53,270 nt of DNA from Candidatus Nitrosocosmicus arcticus (GTDB taxonomy: Archaea > Thermoproteota > Nitrososphaeria > Nitrososphaerales > Nitrososphaeraceae). This document shows positions 33,792 to 45,542 of the stretch, one piece after another. Made by a program: the position numbers and the translations under genes. Each line of letters opens with the position of its first letter. The stretch's first letter is position 1. The stretch lies in contig NZ_ML675594.1 of NCBI RefSeq assembly GCF_007826885.1, positions 1-53,270 of the forward strand, given 5' to 3'. The notes below the pieces were generated by a model. The model ran no database searches and had not been told where the DNA came from. It saw only the letters and a list, made by a program, of their open reading frames with translations.

Positions 33792-34214
33792 TATGGCACT
33801 TTATTAGAATTAGTAGACAAAGAATAATTGAGTTTGTATACCTGCTAGTCAAGAATAGTACAAATTTCCACAAGAGCAAATAATAAATTGTTGGTAGACC
33901 CTGATCCGTTAGAGATTAATACTATTTGTTAGTTTAGGAAATGGATCACCCTAGGACCTGAAAGAATATGCCTTAACTACCTTTGACATTCTCCCCTTTA
34001 AGCTTGCCTAAAATTTATTAGCAAATGTAAACGACCTAACCATAAGATATAGATACAGGACCTTTCGGCTTTGATTTACATTTAGAAATACACATTATAG
34101 AGAAGCGAGATTATTGATTTGCAATGTAAAATATAACCTATTTAATATCATGGCTAACGGTAGCACATTTGTTTAAGTATTTAATAACCGTGATCATAAT
34201 TTGATAAGTGTAAT
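33792..34214. other. Gap without recognisable gene
   Basis: 423 AT-rich bases with stops in all frames; contains the promoter of the next gene near its right end. No RNA gene or repeat was recognised. Confidence 0.5.
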
Positions 34215-34607
34215 ATGGCTATAATATTACAATGTGAAATATGTAGACAGATTAGTAAGAAGACTTATTGTGGAGAATGCAAAAAGTCAATTGACTACTT
34301 TGAAGTTTTCGAATACAACAACGAGGCAACCGACCATGAAGCTAGAGAACCAATTGAAAGAATAAAGGCATATACATGGAGTGATGTATTGAATTTCGTT
34401 AAGAATAAATATTTTCTAGAAACTAGCGATCTAAATATTAACTGTGAGAAGGATTTTGCGTATATAGAAAAGAAAACGCTTCAAGATGCTTCAAATTTGA
34501 ATTCTCTGATTGACCAGTTAGGATACAGGATATTTCTAAACAAAAATATTCCAATAGAATTAAATAATTCATCGAGTCCTGGAAGATTCATCACAGATAT
34601 TACTTGA
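34215..34607 (+). CDS. Small zinc-ribbon protein, function unknown
   Basis: 130-residue protein. The N-terminus has a knuckle pair, C7-x2-C10 (QCEICRQ) and C19-x2-C22 (YCGECKK), giving a probable zinc site. The remainder is an acidic alpha/beta region of about 100 residues without a known motif. A TATA-like region just upstream and clean frame support it. It stands alone between nreA and the convergent MFS gene. Confidence 0.65.
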   Translation: MAIILQCEICRQISKKTYCGECKKSIDYFEVFEYNNEATDHEAREPIERIKAYTWSDVLNFVKNKYFLETSDLNINCEKDFAYIEKKTLQDASNLNSLIDQLGYRIFLNKNIPIELNNSSSPGRFITDIT

Positions 34608-34758
34608 GAAGTGATGATATCCAAAATTGACTAAAGCATGATTAAAGTATTGAAGTTATCTAAACAAATGACAGATAACAGTTAATAAGAATCCCATTAA
34701 TTATTACAAAAGTCTCCTTGTGTGATAGAATTAACTCGAAACTAGAATGATAATGACT

Positions 34759-36057
34759 TTAGCTGCGGAGTTTAATGATAGGAATTATGAAAACTAAAAC
34801 CAATAATCCACCAAATAACCATGCCAAAGAATAACCAAATGAATTCACCATAATAGAGAATATAAATGGAACCCAGAAAGCTCCGAGTAAAGATAATCCA
34901 TTAACAAAACTAACGGCAAGAATTTCATATTTAGGCAATCCCAATTTCTCCAAGGCCAATCGCCTTGCCAATGTATATGGAATTACAAATCCTCCTGACG
35001 CAAAAATTCCAATTAGCATTATTGAGGGTATCAAGAAATAAATATTAATGAATGAAAAACAAATGATATTTACTGAAATTACTATTCCACATATTAGCAA
35101 CAATAATATATCATTATTAAAATTGTTTTTTCGAGTTAGTTTATCATAAATTCTACCAATAATAGGAGCAAATATAACATTCACAATCAAGGTTGATCCC
35201 CCAATTAGACCCGCTATTGAAGATGTAATATCAAGTTCGACTCTAAGAAATAGGATGGTGAAAGTAGAGACTAAATTCCAGGCTATTTGGAAGCCAAGCA
35301 ATGATAACCCTACATAAATCATAGGTTTACTCAACATGATACATTTGAGTGCATCAAAATTAATTTTGAATTTAGAGATTTGATTGCTGGTATCTCTGTT
35401 CGGGTCAAAGGATTTAAAAAAAATATGTACTTTTTCCTGCAAAGAATTATTCCCATAATTATTTGATTCATCATGATTTTTTCTCTGGAGAGCGTATAAC
35501 AAGAACAATCCACTAAGTATTCCTAGAATTCCGCTGATTACTAGACTGGCCCTCCATCCGATAAGCTCCGCAATGATGATCCAACCAAATATTCCAATAA
35601 TTCCACCCAATGAATGAGCGGAATTCAAAATACCAACACCAAGTCCATCGGATCCTTTCCCTAAATATTTTGAAATAAGAATAACGCTAGGACCAAAGAA
35701 AAACGCCATCCCAACTCCTACTAGGAATCTTAGAATTACCATTTGATATAACTCTGAACTTAGCCCTGAAAGAAGAGAAGATATAGACAACAACATTGTT
35801 CCAAAAAATATTATAAATTTTGCATTGTATTTTGCCGACAGTATTCCAGCTGGAATCTGAAAAAGGCCAATCCCTATTAGAAAGCCGGAAGTTACCAATC
35901 CCAGCATCGAAACATCCTGTTTAAAATCATTCAAGATTAGATAAAAAATAGAAGAAATATTGAACCAATTTACAGCGTACACGATCCTAGCAAGTATTAT
36001 GGAGATAACAGGAAGAGAAAATACCTGCTTGAATGAGGACATATACAGGTAAAACAA
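34759..36057 (-). CDS. MFS transporter (12-TM)
   Basis: 432-residue major facilitator with about 12 hydrophobic segments. Visible family landmarks are FLIGIGLFQIPAGILSAKYNA (motif A region, trimmed), RFLVGVGMAFFFGPSVILIS (fourth helix, as read) and GGIIGIFGWIIIAELIGWRA (fifth helix, motif C-like). A cytoplasmic loop of about 40 charged residues lies between helices 6 and 7. ATG 36057 is first, but ATG 36042 before SSFKQ is equally plausible. The overall pattern resembles anion or nitrate/nitrite-type porters in the N-terminal half, but the substrate cannot be read. Convergent with the 34215 gene. Confidence 0.85.
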   Translation of the reverse strand: MFYLYMSSFKQVFSLPVISIILARIVYAVNWFNISSIFYLILNDFKQDVSMLGLVTSGFLIGIGLFQIPAGILSAKYNAKFIIFFGTMLLSISSLLSGLSSELYQMVILRFLVGVGMAFFFGPSVILISKYLGKGSDGLGVGILNSAHSLGGIIGIFGWIIIAELIGWRASLVISGILGILSGLFLLYALQRKNHDESNNYGNNSLQEKVHIFFKSFDPNRDTSNQISKFKINFDALKCIMLSKPMIYVGLSLLGFQIAWNLVSTFTILFLRVELDITSSIAGLIGGSTLIVNVIFAPIIGRIYDKLTRKNNFNNDILLLLICGIVISVNIICFSFINIYFLIPSIMLIGIFASGGFVIPYTLARRLALEKLGLPKYEILAVSFVNGLSLLGAFWVPFIFSIMVNSFGYSLAWLFGGLLVLVFIIPIIKLRS

Positions 36058-36553
36058 GGATTAACGTATTATTACTGTTCGGATCAACAATCGATCAAAA
36101 AACCGAAAACTTACATAGCACGAATAGGAGCCGGACAGAATTTGGTAACTAGAACAATTTTGAAAAAAAATATAGTCAAATTATATTGTCATTTATGGCT
36201 CGCATCCTAAAAATAGGGTATAGTGCATTAGCCACTGTAGTGTTTTTTATGGGCAACCCAACGATTACTATAATCTACACAGTCATGTTACGCATCCAAT
36301 TTTTTAGAAACAGAGAAAGAAATCAAACTAATTGTGTGAATAAATGCGGAGAATCCTTTACGAGGCAGTAATAGATTATGCAATTTTACTACTGCAATGG
36401 ATTGCCCAGACGAAGTTCATCAGTTAGGTATGGTGGAGTGAAAGGTAAAGAATATAGTTCAACACATTTTTAACAATGGTACTAATTAATTAACCGTTTA
36501 ATTATTTCTCTGGTAAGTTAAAGTACATATACAATATAGATTAAAATATCAGA
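36058..36553. other. Gap with no convincing gene
   Basis: 496 AT-rich bases. A 58-61 codon open frame at 36186-36371 encodes one hydrophobic stretch, but nothing else supports it. The right end has the AT-rich promoter of the next gene. Confidence 0.45.
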
Positions 36554-36772
36554 ATGGAGTGTCCCACATGTCAATCCCAAATACATTCTAACATGCATAA
36601 TGCGCTTGTTGGAAAAAATAAGAGAAATATTAGTATTTTTGTTTATTTTCAAATATGTCCAGAATGTGATGAACCTATCGTCGGTATCAAAGAGGCTACT
36701 ATGGGAGAAGTATATATGAACCCCAATAATATTGAGGGTTTAGTCCTATTGAGAAAAGGACAGAGAAGATGA
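36554..36772 (+). CDS. Small zinc-ribbon protein
   Basis: 72-residue protein with two cysteine knuckles, C3-x2-C6 at the extreme N-terminus (MECPTCQSQ) and C-x2-C near residues 35-38 (ICPECDEPIVG). This is the layout of a zinc ribbon like those that begin DUF4145-type proteins, here without a following domain. The ATG follows TATA-like TACATATACAATA at about 36521-36533. It may be a free-standing nucleic-acid- or protein-binding ribbon. Confidence 0.65.
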   Translation: MECPTCQSQIHSNMHNALVGKNKRNISIFVYFQICPECDEPIVGIKEATMGEVYMNPNNIEGLVLLRKGQRR

Positions 36773-36913
36773 GCGCACCGATATAAAATACAAAAACTTA
36801 ATAGAATTTACCGAGTATGTGAGGTAGATGATATTTAATAAACTCAAGTATTTAATTCTGTAGATATCAAAAATAGTAAAGATAATAAAGAAATTGATTA
36901 AGAAATGATATTA

Positions 36914-38386
36914 TTAGACATCATAGTAAAACATGAATTGATTTATTACTGATTCATCGTTACCTATTTCTACGATTTCCTTATTTTTAAGATCCGAATA
37001 CGTACTGATTAAATCATGATGAAAACAAAGGTTAAGATATTTTGAATCACTTTTTAAAGAAGATAACGCTTCCTCCAAACTACCAGGCAGAACACCTATA
37101 CCAAGATCCTTTCTCCTTGAGTCGGACATTTTGTAAATGTCTTCACTAACAGGATTCCCTGGTTCAATTTTCCTATTTATTCCGTCCAATCCAGCTGCGA
37201 CTATAGCAGAGAAAGCAAGGTATGGATTTGCGGAGGGATCGGGGGCTCGATACTCAATCCTTTTGGAGGTTGAACTCTTTTTTTCGTTGACGGGGAGTCT
37301 AACTACGGCAGATCTATTTCCCCTAGCCCATGCAATATAAACCGGAGCCTCAAATCCAGGTATAATCCTTTTATACGAATTTACAGTCGGAGTTACTATT
37401 GCTGATAATGATCTAGCATGATCCAAAATTCCGCCTATGAAGTATCGCCCAGCTTGGCTCAATTCGGCGTAATCATCAGACTCGTCATAAAATAAATTGA
37501 CATTTTTACTTGCGGATTTTGTCCATAAACTTATGCTTACGTGCATACCTGATCCATTATCACTATTTTCATTGTTCAGAGGATCGAAAATTGGTTTTGG
37601 CATAAAATTTGCGATCTTGTTGTATTTTTTTGCCACATTTCTGACTACATCTTTATAAATCTGAACGTTGTCGGCGGATTGAGTCAAGTAATCATGCATA
37701 AAGTTGATTTCAATTTGGCCACTACTAGCCACTTCGTGATTCATGTTTGTGACATTGATATCATAATATTGTTTCAATATATTAGCCACCTCAAACCTAA
37801 ATTCAATCAAAGAGTCTTGAAATGTAGGAACATCATACCCAGATTTTTTACGAATAGGATATTTCCCGATTCCATATTGTTCTGAAGATAGGATTGAAAC
37901 ATCTTTCGCACGATTCCGACCATTTACATTATTACTTGCAGGGTTATTATTTTCCATATCAAATATTATTTGATCAAATACGAAGCATTCCACTTCAGCA
38001 CCTATTTGACACGCAATCTGACTCACCGCAAGGTGATCCTCAAGAGTTTGTGAAACACTTCGTGGATCTTTTATAGATCTACCTTTATCAAATCCGTTGT
38101 AAACATCAGCAATAACTGTCATTATTTCATAGCTTGACAAAGGGATTTTTCTTAATGTTTTTCTATCAGGAAACAGCATCATGTCAGACTCGTCTATTGT
38201 TGAAAAGCCAATTACTGAAGAACCATCCAATCCTATCCCTTTTCTAAAAACATCCTGAATTAACTCTTTATCGATTTGAATGTATTTTGCGAGAAACTTG
38301 CCTATAAGATCAGTATATCTTATTTGCATAAAGTCTCGATCGGCAGATTCAGCAGTAATTCTCCCTGTCATAGTAGTATCATTCAA
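36914..38386 (-). CDS. glnA: Glutamine synthetase, type I, with an active-site substitution
   Basis: ATP-dependent ligase making glutamine from glutamate and ammonia, 490 residues. The grasp-fold N-terminus (MQIRYTDLIGKFLA) and GLDGSSVIGF are normal. Metal ligands are kept: E131 and E133 (GAEVECFVF), E218 and E226 (NHEVASSGQIEINF), and H282 in NGSGMH. The next position normally His, as in GSGMHxHxS, is Ser284 (GSGMHVSIS). The Arg-rich ARGNRSAVVRLP and YRAPDPSANPYLAF segments are present. ATG 38386 is about 28 bases after TATA-like CTATAAAG, fitting a leaderless mRNA. It is a genuine GS-family protein; the His-to-Ser change leaves some doubt about its exact activity. Confidence 0.88.
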   Translation of the reverse strand: MNDTTMTGRITAESADRDFMQIRYTDLIGKFLAKYIQIDKELIQDVFRKGIGLDGSSVIGFSTIDESDMMLFPDRKTLRKIPLSSYEIMTVIADVYNGFDKGRSIKDPRSVSQTLEDHLAVSQIACQIGAEVECFVFDQIIFDMENNNPASNNVNGRNRAKDVSILSSEQYGIGKYPIRKKSGYDVPTFQDSLIEFRFEVANILKQYYDINVTNMNHEVASSGQIEINFMHDYLTQSADNVQIYKDVVRNVAKKYNKIANFMPKPIFDPLNNENSDNGSGMHVSISLWTKSASKNVNLFYDESDDYAELSQAGRYFIGGILDHARSLSAIVTPTVNSYKRIIPGFEAPVYIAWARGNRSAVVRLPVNEKKSSTSKRIEYRAPDPSANPYLAFSAIVAAGLDGINRKIEPGNPVSEDIYKMSDSRRKDLGIGVLPGSLEEALSSLKSDSKYLNLCFHHDLISTYSDLKNKEIVEIGNDESVINQFMFYYDV

Positions 38387-38766
38387 AAAACTTTTCCCTC
38401 AACAACCATAATACTTTATAGGATAAATAATTTTATCAAGTTTAATAGCGTCAGGGATGGAATTAATTCAGTTTCACTGATTATTAAAAATAGAAATACC
38501 ATAGTATTAATTAACTTGGGGCGCTATCCGAGGCACATTAAAGGATACTTACAAAAAAAAGTAAAATTCCAATGGTGGGTATGAAGTGGGATTATCATAT
38601 GGATAACAACAAGCATATGAAATCATCAAGAGTTGTGGTTCTGTGTCTTGAAATCAATCGTCATAAATAAATGAGATTTTACTGGAACTAGTTATTATCC
38701 TCTAATCACATGACCATTTGTAAAAGATAGGTCACATAAAATAAGTTGAGGTTCAATTAGCGGAAA

Positions 38767-39414
38767 CTATGGAAAAATACGTTCTCCTGTATACCTATCA
38801 ATGATAATAATTGCCTTAGTAGGGCAAGTTTTGGCCGCATCAAGTATAGTTTCAAAATCTTCAGCTGTTTCTGAAATTACTACCGCTTTTGGATTTATTC
38901 GTCTGTTCTTCTCAACTACAAAAACCTTTGGAGCAAGTGTTTCACAACTTCCGAAAGCCAAGCACAGGGATGGCTCGACAATTATATGGTATCGACTTTC
39001 TAGTAATGAATTATCCTTCCCAAACGATGCAGCCTCATGTTCGGCATTTAATCTATTTTGAAAATCAACGTCGTCGTCATTATCGTAACTTACGGTCTGA
39101 CTGCCCATGTCATCTGAGACAGTATTTACTTGCCAATTTTTTTGAATAGAAATTGAATTACTTTCACGATTTTGATCAGATCGGTCTAATTTTCTTGGAC
39201 GCTCTCCACCAAGAGTTTCATCGTATTGTTGTCTTTTTCCTGGATCGGATAGGGTTTCGAACGCGATATTTATATTCTTCATGATATCATCAGAAACTTT
39301 TGAATTCCTATCTGGATGATATTTCCTTGCAAGTCGTCTAAACGCACTTTTGATCTCCCGCTGGTTGGCATATCTTGATATCTCTAGAACCTCATAGTAA
39401 TTAGCGTCATCCAA
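38767..39414 (-). CDS. DnaJ-ferredoxin fusion protein (DnaJ-Fer)
   Basis: 215-residue fusion. An N-terminal J domain (residues 1-66) has the HPD motif at 33-35 and would stimulate a DnaK ATPase. An acidic disordered linker (about 70-140) follows. The C-terminal ferredoxin domain (about 143-210) has C151-x5-C157 and the distal C197-P; the usual second cysteine is F154, so three ligands remain, suggesting a [3Fe-4S] cluster. DnaJ-Fer fusions have been described from Thaumarchaeota and green-plant chloroplasts. No dnaK or grpE is in the window. It is flanked by glutamine synthetase downstream and a 600-base gap upstream. Confidence 0.92.
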   Translation of the reverse strand: MDDANYYEVLEISRYANQREIKSAFRRLARKYHPDRNSKVSDDIMKNINIAFETLSDPGKRQQYDETLGGERPRKLDRSDQNRESNSISIQKNWQVNTVSDDMGSQTVSYDNDDDVDFQNRLNAEHEAASFGKDNSLLESRYHIIVEPSLCLAFGSCETLAPKVFVVEKNRRINPKAVVISETAEDFETILDAAKTCPTKAIIIIDRYTGERIFP

Positions 39415-40013
39415 CCAGTTTTTCTAAATAATATATCTTATTCAATTTATATATACATACTTAATTGTTTTTACAGGTCTAGTCACTATTATCAACTGGT
39501 TTAATAAGAATTACAAATAGAAATGAAGATTGAAAATACTGGAATAGTGGTATTCATTCATTAGGGTAACAAACAAATATTGTTATGATAACGACTTTGC
39601 TATCATATGGTATCAAAAATTTAACTAATTCTTTTGATAACAATCCATTTAACTTTCTGCCTCAAAGTTACTAAACTGTTAGAAAGTATGATTAGAGAAA
39701 CAGAATGAATGAAACAGAATTTTTTCTAGTATAAAAGTGAATGAAAGTCAAGTAATTATTTCAGACTAAATAAATCCTTTATAAGCGACCTTTACCTTAG
39801 AATTCTCCATTTGAGCATTCATCATTAAATAATCCAGGATGGATATTTTATAATTTAGCCTACAAATACATCGTCATGTATAAGATTGAACTATGAATAG
39901 ATGAAGAGCGGTATTAAATTAAATTCAGACAATATTCGAACTGTCTCTTAGCCTTTTATATCAAACAAAAGATTATTCAATACCAATTACCCATATATAC
40001 CTGATATTGAACT
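39415..40013. other. 600-base gap without recognisable gene
   Basis: AT-rich, stops in every frame, no tRNA, repeat or RNA core recognised. The left end contains the promoter of the DnaJ-Fer gene and the right end that of the 40014 gene. Confidence 0.5.
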
Positions 40014-40247
40014 ATGGCAAAATACGGAAACTCTGGCAGTCGCAGAAGGGGTTTATTTTCGCGCGTCGTAGGATACATAATGACTGGTTTTATCATCCCC
40101 TTTGTTTTGAAAAGGATTCAACATCGTATAATAAAAGAACAAATGTCAAGATGTGACCGCTGCAAAAGAAAAATGGAGATGATAAAAAAGAATGAATATT
40201 ATTGTAAACACTGTAAGATCATTAAGATCGATGATCGGGATAGATAA
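40014..40247 (+). CDS. Small membrane-associated zinc-ribbon protein
   Basis: 77-residue very basic protein. A Ser/Arg-rich N-terminus (NSGSRRRGLFSR) precedes a short hydrophobic helix (about 18-32, VVGYIMTGFIIPFVL) and a zinc ribbon C-x2-C-x13-C-x2-C (SRCDRCKRK ... YYCKHCKII). Together with the genes at 34215 and 36554 this is the third small ribbon protein in 6 kb. No function is assigned. Confidence 0.68.
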   Translation: MAKYGNSGSRRRGLFSRVVGYIMTGFIIPFVLKRIQHRIIKEQMSRCDRCKRKMEMIKKNEYYCKHCKIIKIDDRDR

Positions 40248-40451
40248 GTAGTAGGCGCATTTTTTTGTGTTTTATTTATTACCAATGGTAAAGCCCCGAG
40301 TTATTTACATCCTGGTTTTTTCAATTCCCTTCTAATTTGATTATTAACAATATGCCACGGCTCTCTCATATTAGATAAATAAAAGGATAAGAACGAATCG
40401 TCATAAATGAGAAAGAAAAATAATGAATTAGAATAAGAGTCGTTATTATTT

Positions 40452-40718
40452 CTAAGACATTGATTTTGTTGTCCGAGATTTTAAATCATAATTTACATTA
40501 AACATCGTTATTATATCGCGGAAGTTTTCATTTGATGAAAATCTACAGAGTGTAATCCAATTTCCACGGAGACGTATTTTGATTTCACAGATGCCATTTA
40601 AAGGAGGAGCAACAGATTCCACATCAAACCGGCGTCTTAATTTTTCTTCTAATTTAGTCCTTATTGGATCATCGGCCAGGATCAAAATTTTTTGCATGTT
40701 AAATTTCAGAATTGTCAA
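40452..40718 (-). CDS. Small hypothetical protein
   Basis: Unrecognised 88-residue basic protein. ATG 40697 (before QKILILADDPIRTKLEEKL) may be the true start, since the first seven residues look like leader. The pattern of an N-terminal strand, then a charged helix, then strands (EIKIRLRGNWITLCRF) suggests a small alpha/beta fold. Context gives no clue. Confidence 0.5.
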   Translation of the reverse strand: MTILKFNMQKILILADDPIRTKLEEKLRRRFDVESVAPPLNGICEIKIRLRGNWITLCRFSSNENFRDIITMFNVNYDLKSRTTKSMS

Positions 40719-40883
40719 TAATAGTATAAATCATAACGTGACACAAAAAAATTTGCTCTAATATCTTTGAAATGCTGAAGCATTATCATGTTAGATTCTA
40801 GAAGAGTAGAGTAATTATGCAACATGATTCAATTATCTACAATTAACTTCCTGAGATAAACAAAGGAAGTAGAACAGATATAG

Positions 40884-41465
40884 TTAGTCAATTCTTAAGG
40901 AACCAATCATAGAGTTAATATCCATGATATTTTTCGATTGTTCTGTTTCCCCAACTGTATAGCCTACTACAAACGCATTTGAATCATCAACAAACAAAAT
41001 TTGTGTTTGTGAGTATGAATTGATTGTAGATGAAACATTATATTTTAACCCGCTTATATTACCTAGCGAAATTGGAAGATTATTTGATAATTTGATTGTA
41101 GGATCTGCGACTAATGAATTCCTCGTTAATTCGGTATATTTTTCAAGGGGCACAGGGAAAGGAAGTAATTCAGACAATACTAAGAATGAAGATCCATCCA
41201 TGGATTCTGGGAGTAATAAAACTATAGGTTCAACAAGTTTGGGATCTGGATTCAACCCAGTATCCATACCACCCTTATCTCCAAGTATTGCATCAACATA
41301 TTCTTTAGTAGTTACCTTCCAATCTGATGGATACTGAAAAGTAATTCCTGAACTTGGATCTTGAAAGGTGGTTTTTGTTACATTTGATTGTCCCAAGACC
41401 ACGGGAAAAACAAAAAGAAATGCAATAAGAAATAAGAATAGAGGGATTGTAATGATTTTTTTCAA
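40884..41465 (-). CDS. Secreted PsbP-like protein
   Basis: 193-residue exported protein. A signal peptide (about residues 1-25, IPLFLFLIAFLFVFPVVLG) precedes TFQDPSSGITFQYPSDWKV, the characteristic opening of PsbP/DUF1795-like domains, and a domain of about 150 residues with alternating strands ending in a short helix. Such secreted PsbP-like proteins are recurrent in thaumarchaea, with unknown roles. There is no anchor after the signal peptide, and residue 26 is Gln, not the Cys of a lipobox. Confidence 0.75.
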   Translation of the reverse strand: MKKIITIPLFLFLIAFLFVFPVVLGQSNVTKTTFQDPSSGITFQYPSDWKVTTKEYVDAILGDKGGMDTGLNPDPKLVEPIVLLLPESMDGSSFLVLSELLPFPVPLEKYTELTRNSLVADPTIKLSNNLPISLGNISGLKYNVSSTINSYSQTQILFVDDSNAFVVGYTVGETEQSKNIMDINSMIGSLRID

Positions 41466-41691
41466 CGATACAGGTTACCTAAAGACAGCTATTACTTATT
41501 CTTTTCTACAACTATTTGCTAGTGCAGGTTTCCATTCAGTATGGTTCAGTTACGTGTTACGCCTCATTCCCAACAATTAATGGCTCGGATGAGTAAATTG
41601 AATTTGTATTTATGTACGTCTAATCTTGCGGGTATTTCAAAAATTATTCACTTTGAATACTAGCTTTAAATCATATGCTAAATTAGTATGA

Positions 41692-43923
<2,232 letters not shown>

Positions 43924-44293
43924 TCCACTGAATTTTAAAAAAGCTGATACCTAATCCCTATTTGTAACACTAATCTCGGCCGAATAAACCCATAGTCTTA
44001 CCTTCATTGCAAAAACCATTCAAAATTGATACGGACCAAATCCATTTTTGTTAATTTTTGCCCTAATATCGATTTCAATTTTTTTGAACTCAATTAGACA
44101 AAATCAAATTTGTTGGTAGAAATTCCTTGATGGATCTTAATCATAAGGCAACAAGATAAATCAATCATTTTTTTTCATTATAGTCATCCTGAGTCCAGTT
44201 CCCAGGACTTTATCTACAGAGTCAAATGAATATATTGAAAACTTGTTCAAATTCGATTTCATCTTTAGTTTGATACCGACTTTTGGTGTGGTA
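43924..44293. other. Gap between convergent genes
   Basis: 370 AT-rich bases between cdc48 and htpX, which converge. It holds both 3' ends and T-rich stretches; no gene or repeat was recognised. Confidence 0.5.
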
Positions 44294-45187
44294 TCAGTAT
44301 CGACGCATAGATGACTCCATGTCTAACAATTTCTGAACTCTCTTCTCGATCGGTGGATGTGTTGAAAAGAGTCGTGTAAGAGCATCACCTGAAATTGCAG
44401 GAATTATAAAAAAGGCATTATATCCTTCTATATGTTTTAATTCCCTTGGTGGCACTTTATGCATAGTTCCACTAATTTTCAATAATGCGTTAGCCAAGCT
44501 GGCAGGCTTTCTAGTCATTTGGGCAGCACCCCTATCTGCAGAATACTCCCTGTAACGCGAGATCGCCCTAATTATTAGAAAACTTACTATCCATGTTATT
44601 AATGAAACAAGAATTATGATTATAATAGAACTTCCATTATTTCGATCCCTTCCTGCACCATATATTCCTCCAAAAAATCCGAATTGCATCATTTGCCATG
44701 CTATGGTTGAAAACAAACTAGCGAGCGTTATTACCATTACATCTCGATTTTTTATGTGAGTTAATTCGTGTGCCAAAACTCCCTCTAATTCATCAGGCTC
44801 CAATATTTCTAACAGTCCTGTAGTAACAGCGACCACAGAACTGCGATGGCCTTTGCCTGTAGCGAACGCATTTGGAATTCTGTTGTTTACTACAGCAATC
44901 TTGGGTTTGGGCAAATTATTGTTAGAGACTATATTTTCTACCATAGAGTGCAAACTTCCATATTGTTCCTTGGTAACTATTTTTGCCCCAGTACTCCATA
45001 GAACTAGTCTATCTGAAAAAAACCACTGACCCAGAATAAAAACTGCTGAAATTAATACTATTGGAAAAAAGCCCAGGCCAAAATAAGCCAAAACTGTGAT
45101 AAAAACAATATATAAAAAGGCCAATATACTTAAGCAAATTACTATTCTTACTGTTATACCAGTATCCCTTTTTTTCCAACTCTCCAT
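44294..45187 (-). CDS. htpX: HtpX-type M48 membrane metalloprotease
   Basis: Zinc protease of membrane protein quality control, 297 residues. Two N-terminal membrane helices (about 12-56), the zinc motif HELTH with H140, E141, H144 (VLAHELTHIKNRD), two further hydrophobic segments (about 150-170 and 185-210) and the third ligand Glu in REYSADRGAAQ. The family motif NAFATGKG is at about 106-113. C-terminal FSTHPPIEKRVQKL is typical. It is opposite in direction to cdc48; both serve protein quality control. Confidence 0.93.
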   Translation of the reverse strand: MESWKKRDTGITVRIVICLSILAFLYIVFITVLAYFGLGFFPIVLISAVFILGQWFFSDRLVLWSTGAKIVTKEQYGSLHSMVENIVSNNNLPKPKIAVVNNRIPNAFATGKGHRSSVVAVTTGLLEILEPDELEGVLAHELTHIKNRDVMVITLASLFSTIAWQMMQFGFFGGIYGAGRDRNNGSSIIIIILVSLITWIVSFLIIRAISRYREYSADRGAAQMTRKPASLANALLKISGTMHKVPPRELKHIEGYNAFFIIPAISGDALTRLFSTHPPIEKRVQKLLDMESSMRRY

Positions 45188-45448
45188 TTATTTATATTTG
45201 GATGATTTGCTATTTAATCATGATATTTATTGTTTCTTTGTTCCCCCCCATAAGAAAAGATAGATGAAATACAGTGTTAGCAATTCCGGAACTTTATAGT
45301 TTAATGAAAATCGTATATAGTACATAACACAGCAATAAGGCTCGGATTTTTTTTGATAATTGATCATAACTATATGATGATCCCCCATCTAGAAAATTTA
45401 AAATCCCCTCGGTAGTGTTCGTTAAGGATATTTCTTAATGTGCCTCTT

Positions 45449-45542
45449 CTCTTTAGCTACACTGGATAAGGAAATTCAAGGAATCGTGCGGTCTCTTTAG
45501 CTACACTGGATAAGGAAATTCAAGGAATCGTGCGGTCTCTTT
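45449..45542. repeat. Perfect 44-bp tandem duplication at the end of the DJ-1-like gene
   Basis: Units at 45449-45492 and 45493-45536 are identical and a six-base third start follows. The inner copy contains the stop codon and last ten codons of the gene at 45501; the outer copy is untranslated. Perfect identity implies a recent event. The rest of 45188-45448 shows no gene. Confidence 0.95.

Noticed and set aside
36186-36371. Possible 58-61 residue membrane microprotein
   Set aside because: It has one hydrophobic stretch only; no motif or clear promoter distance. It cannot be excluded but is not supported.
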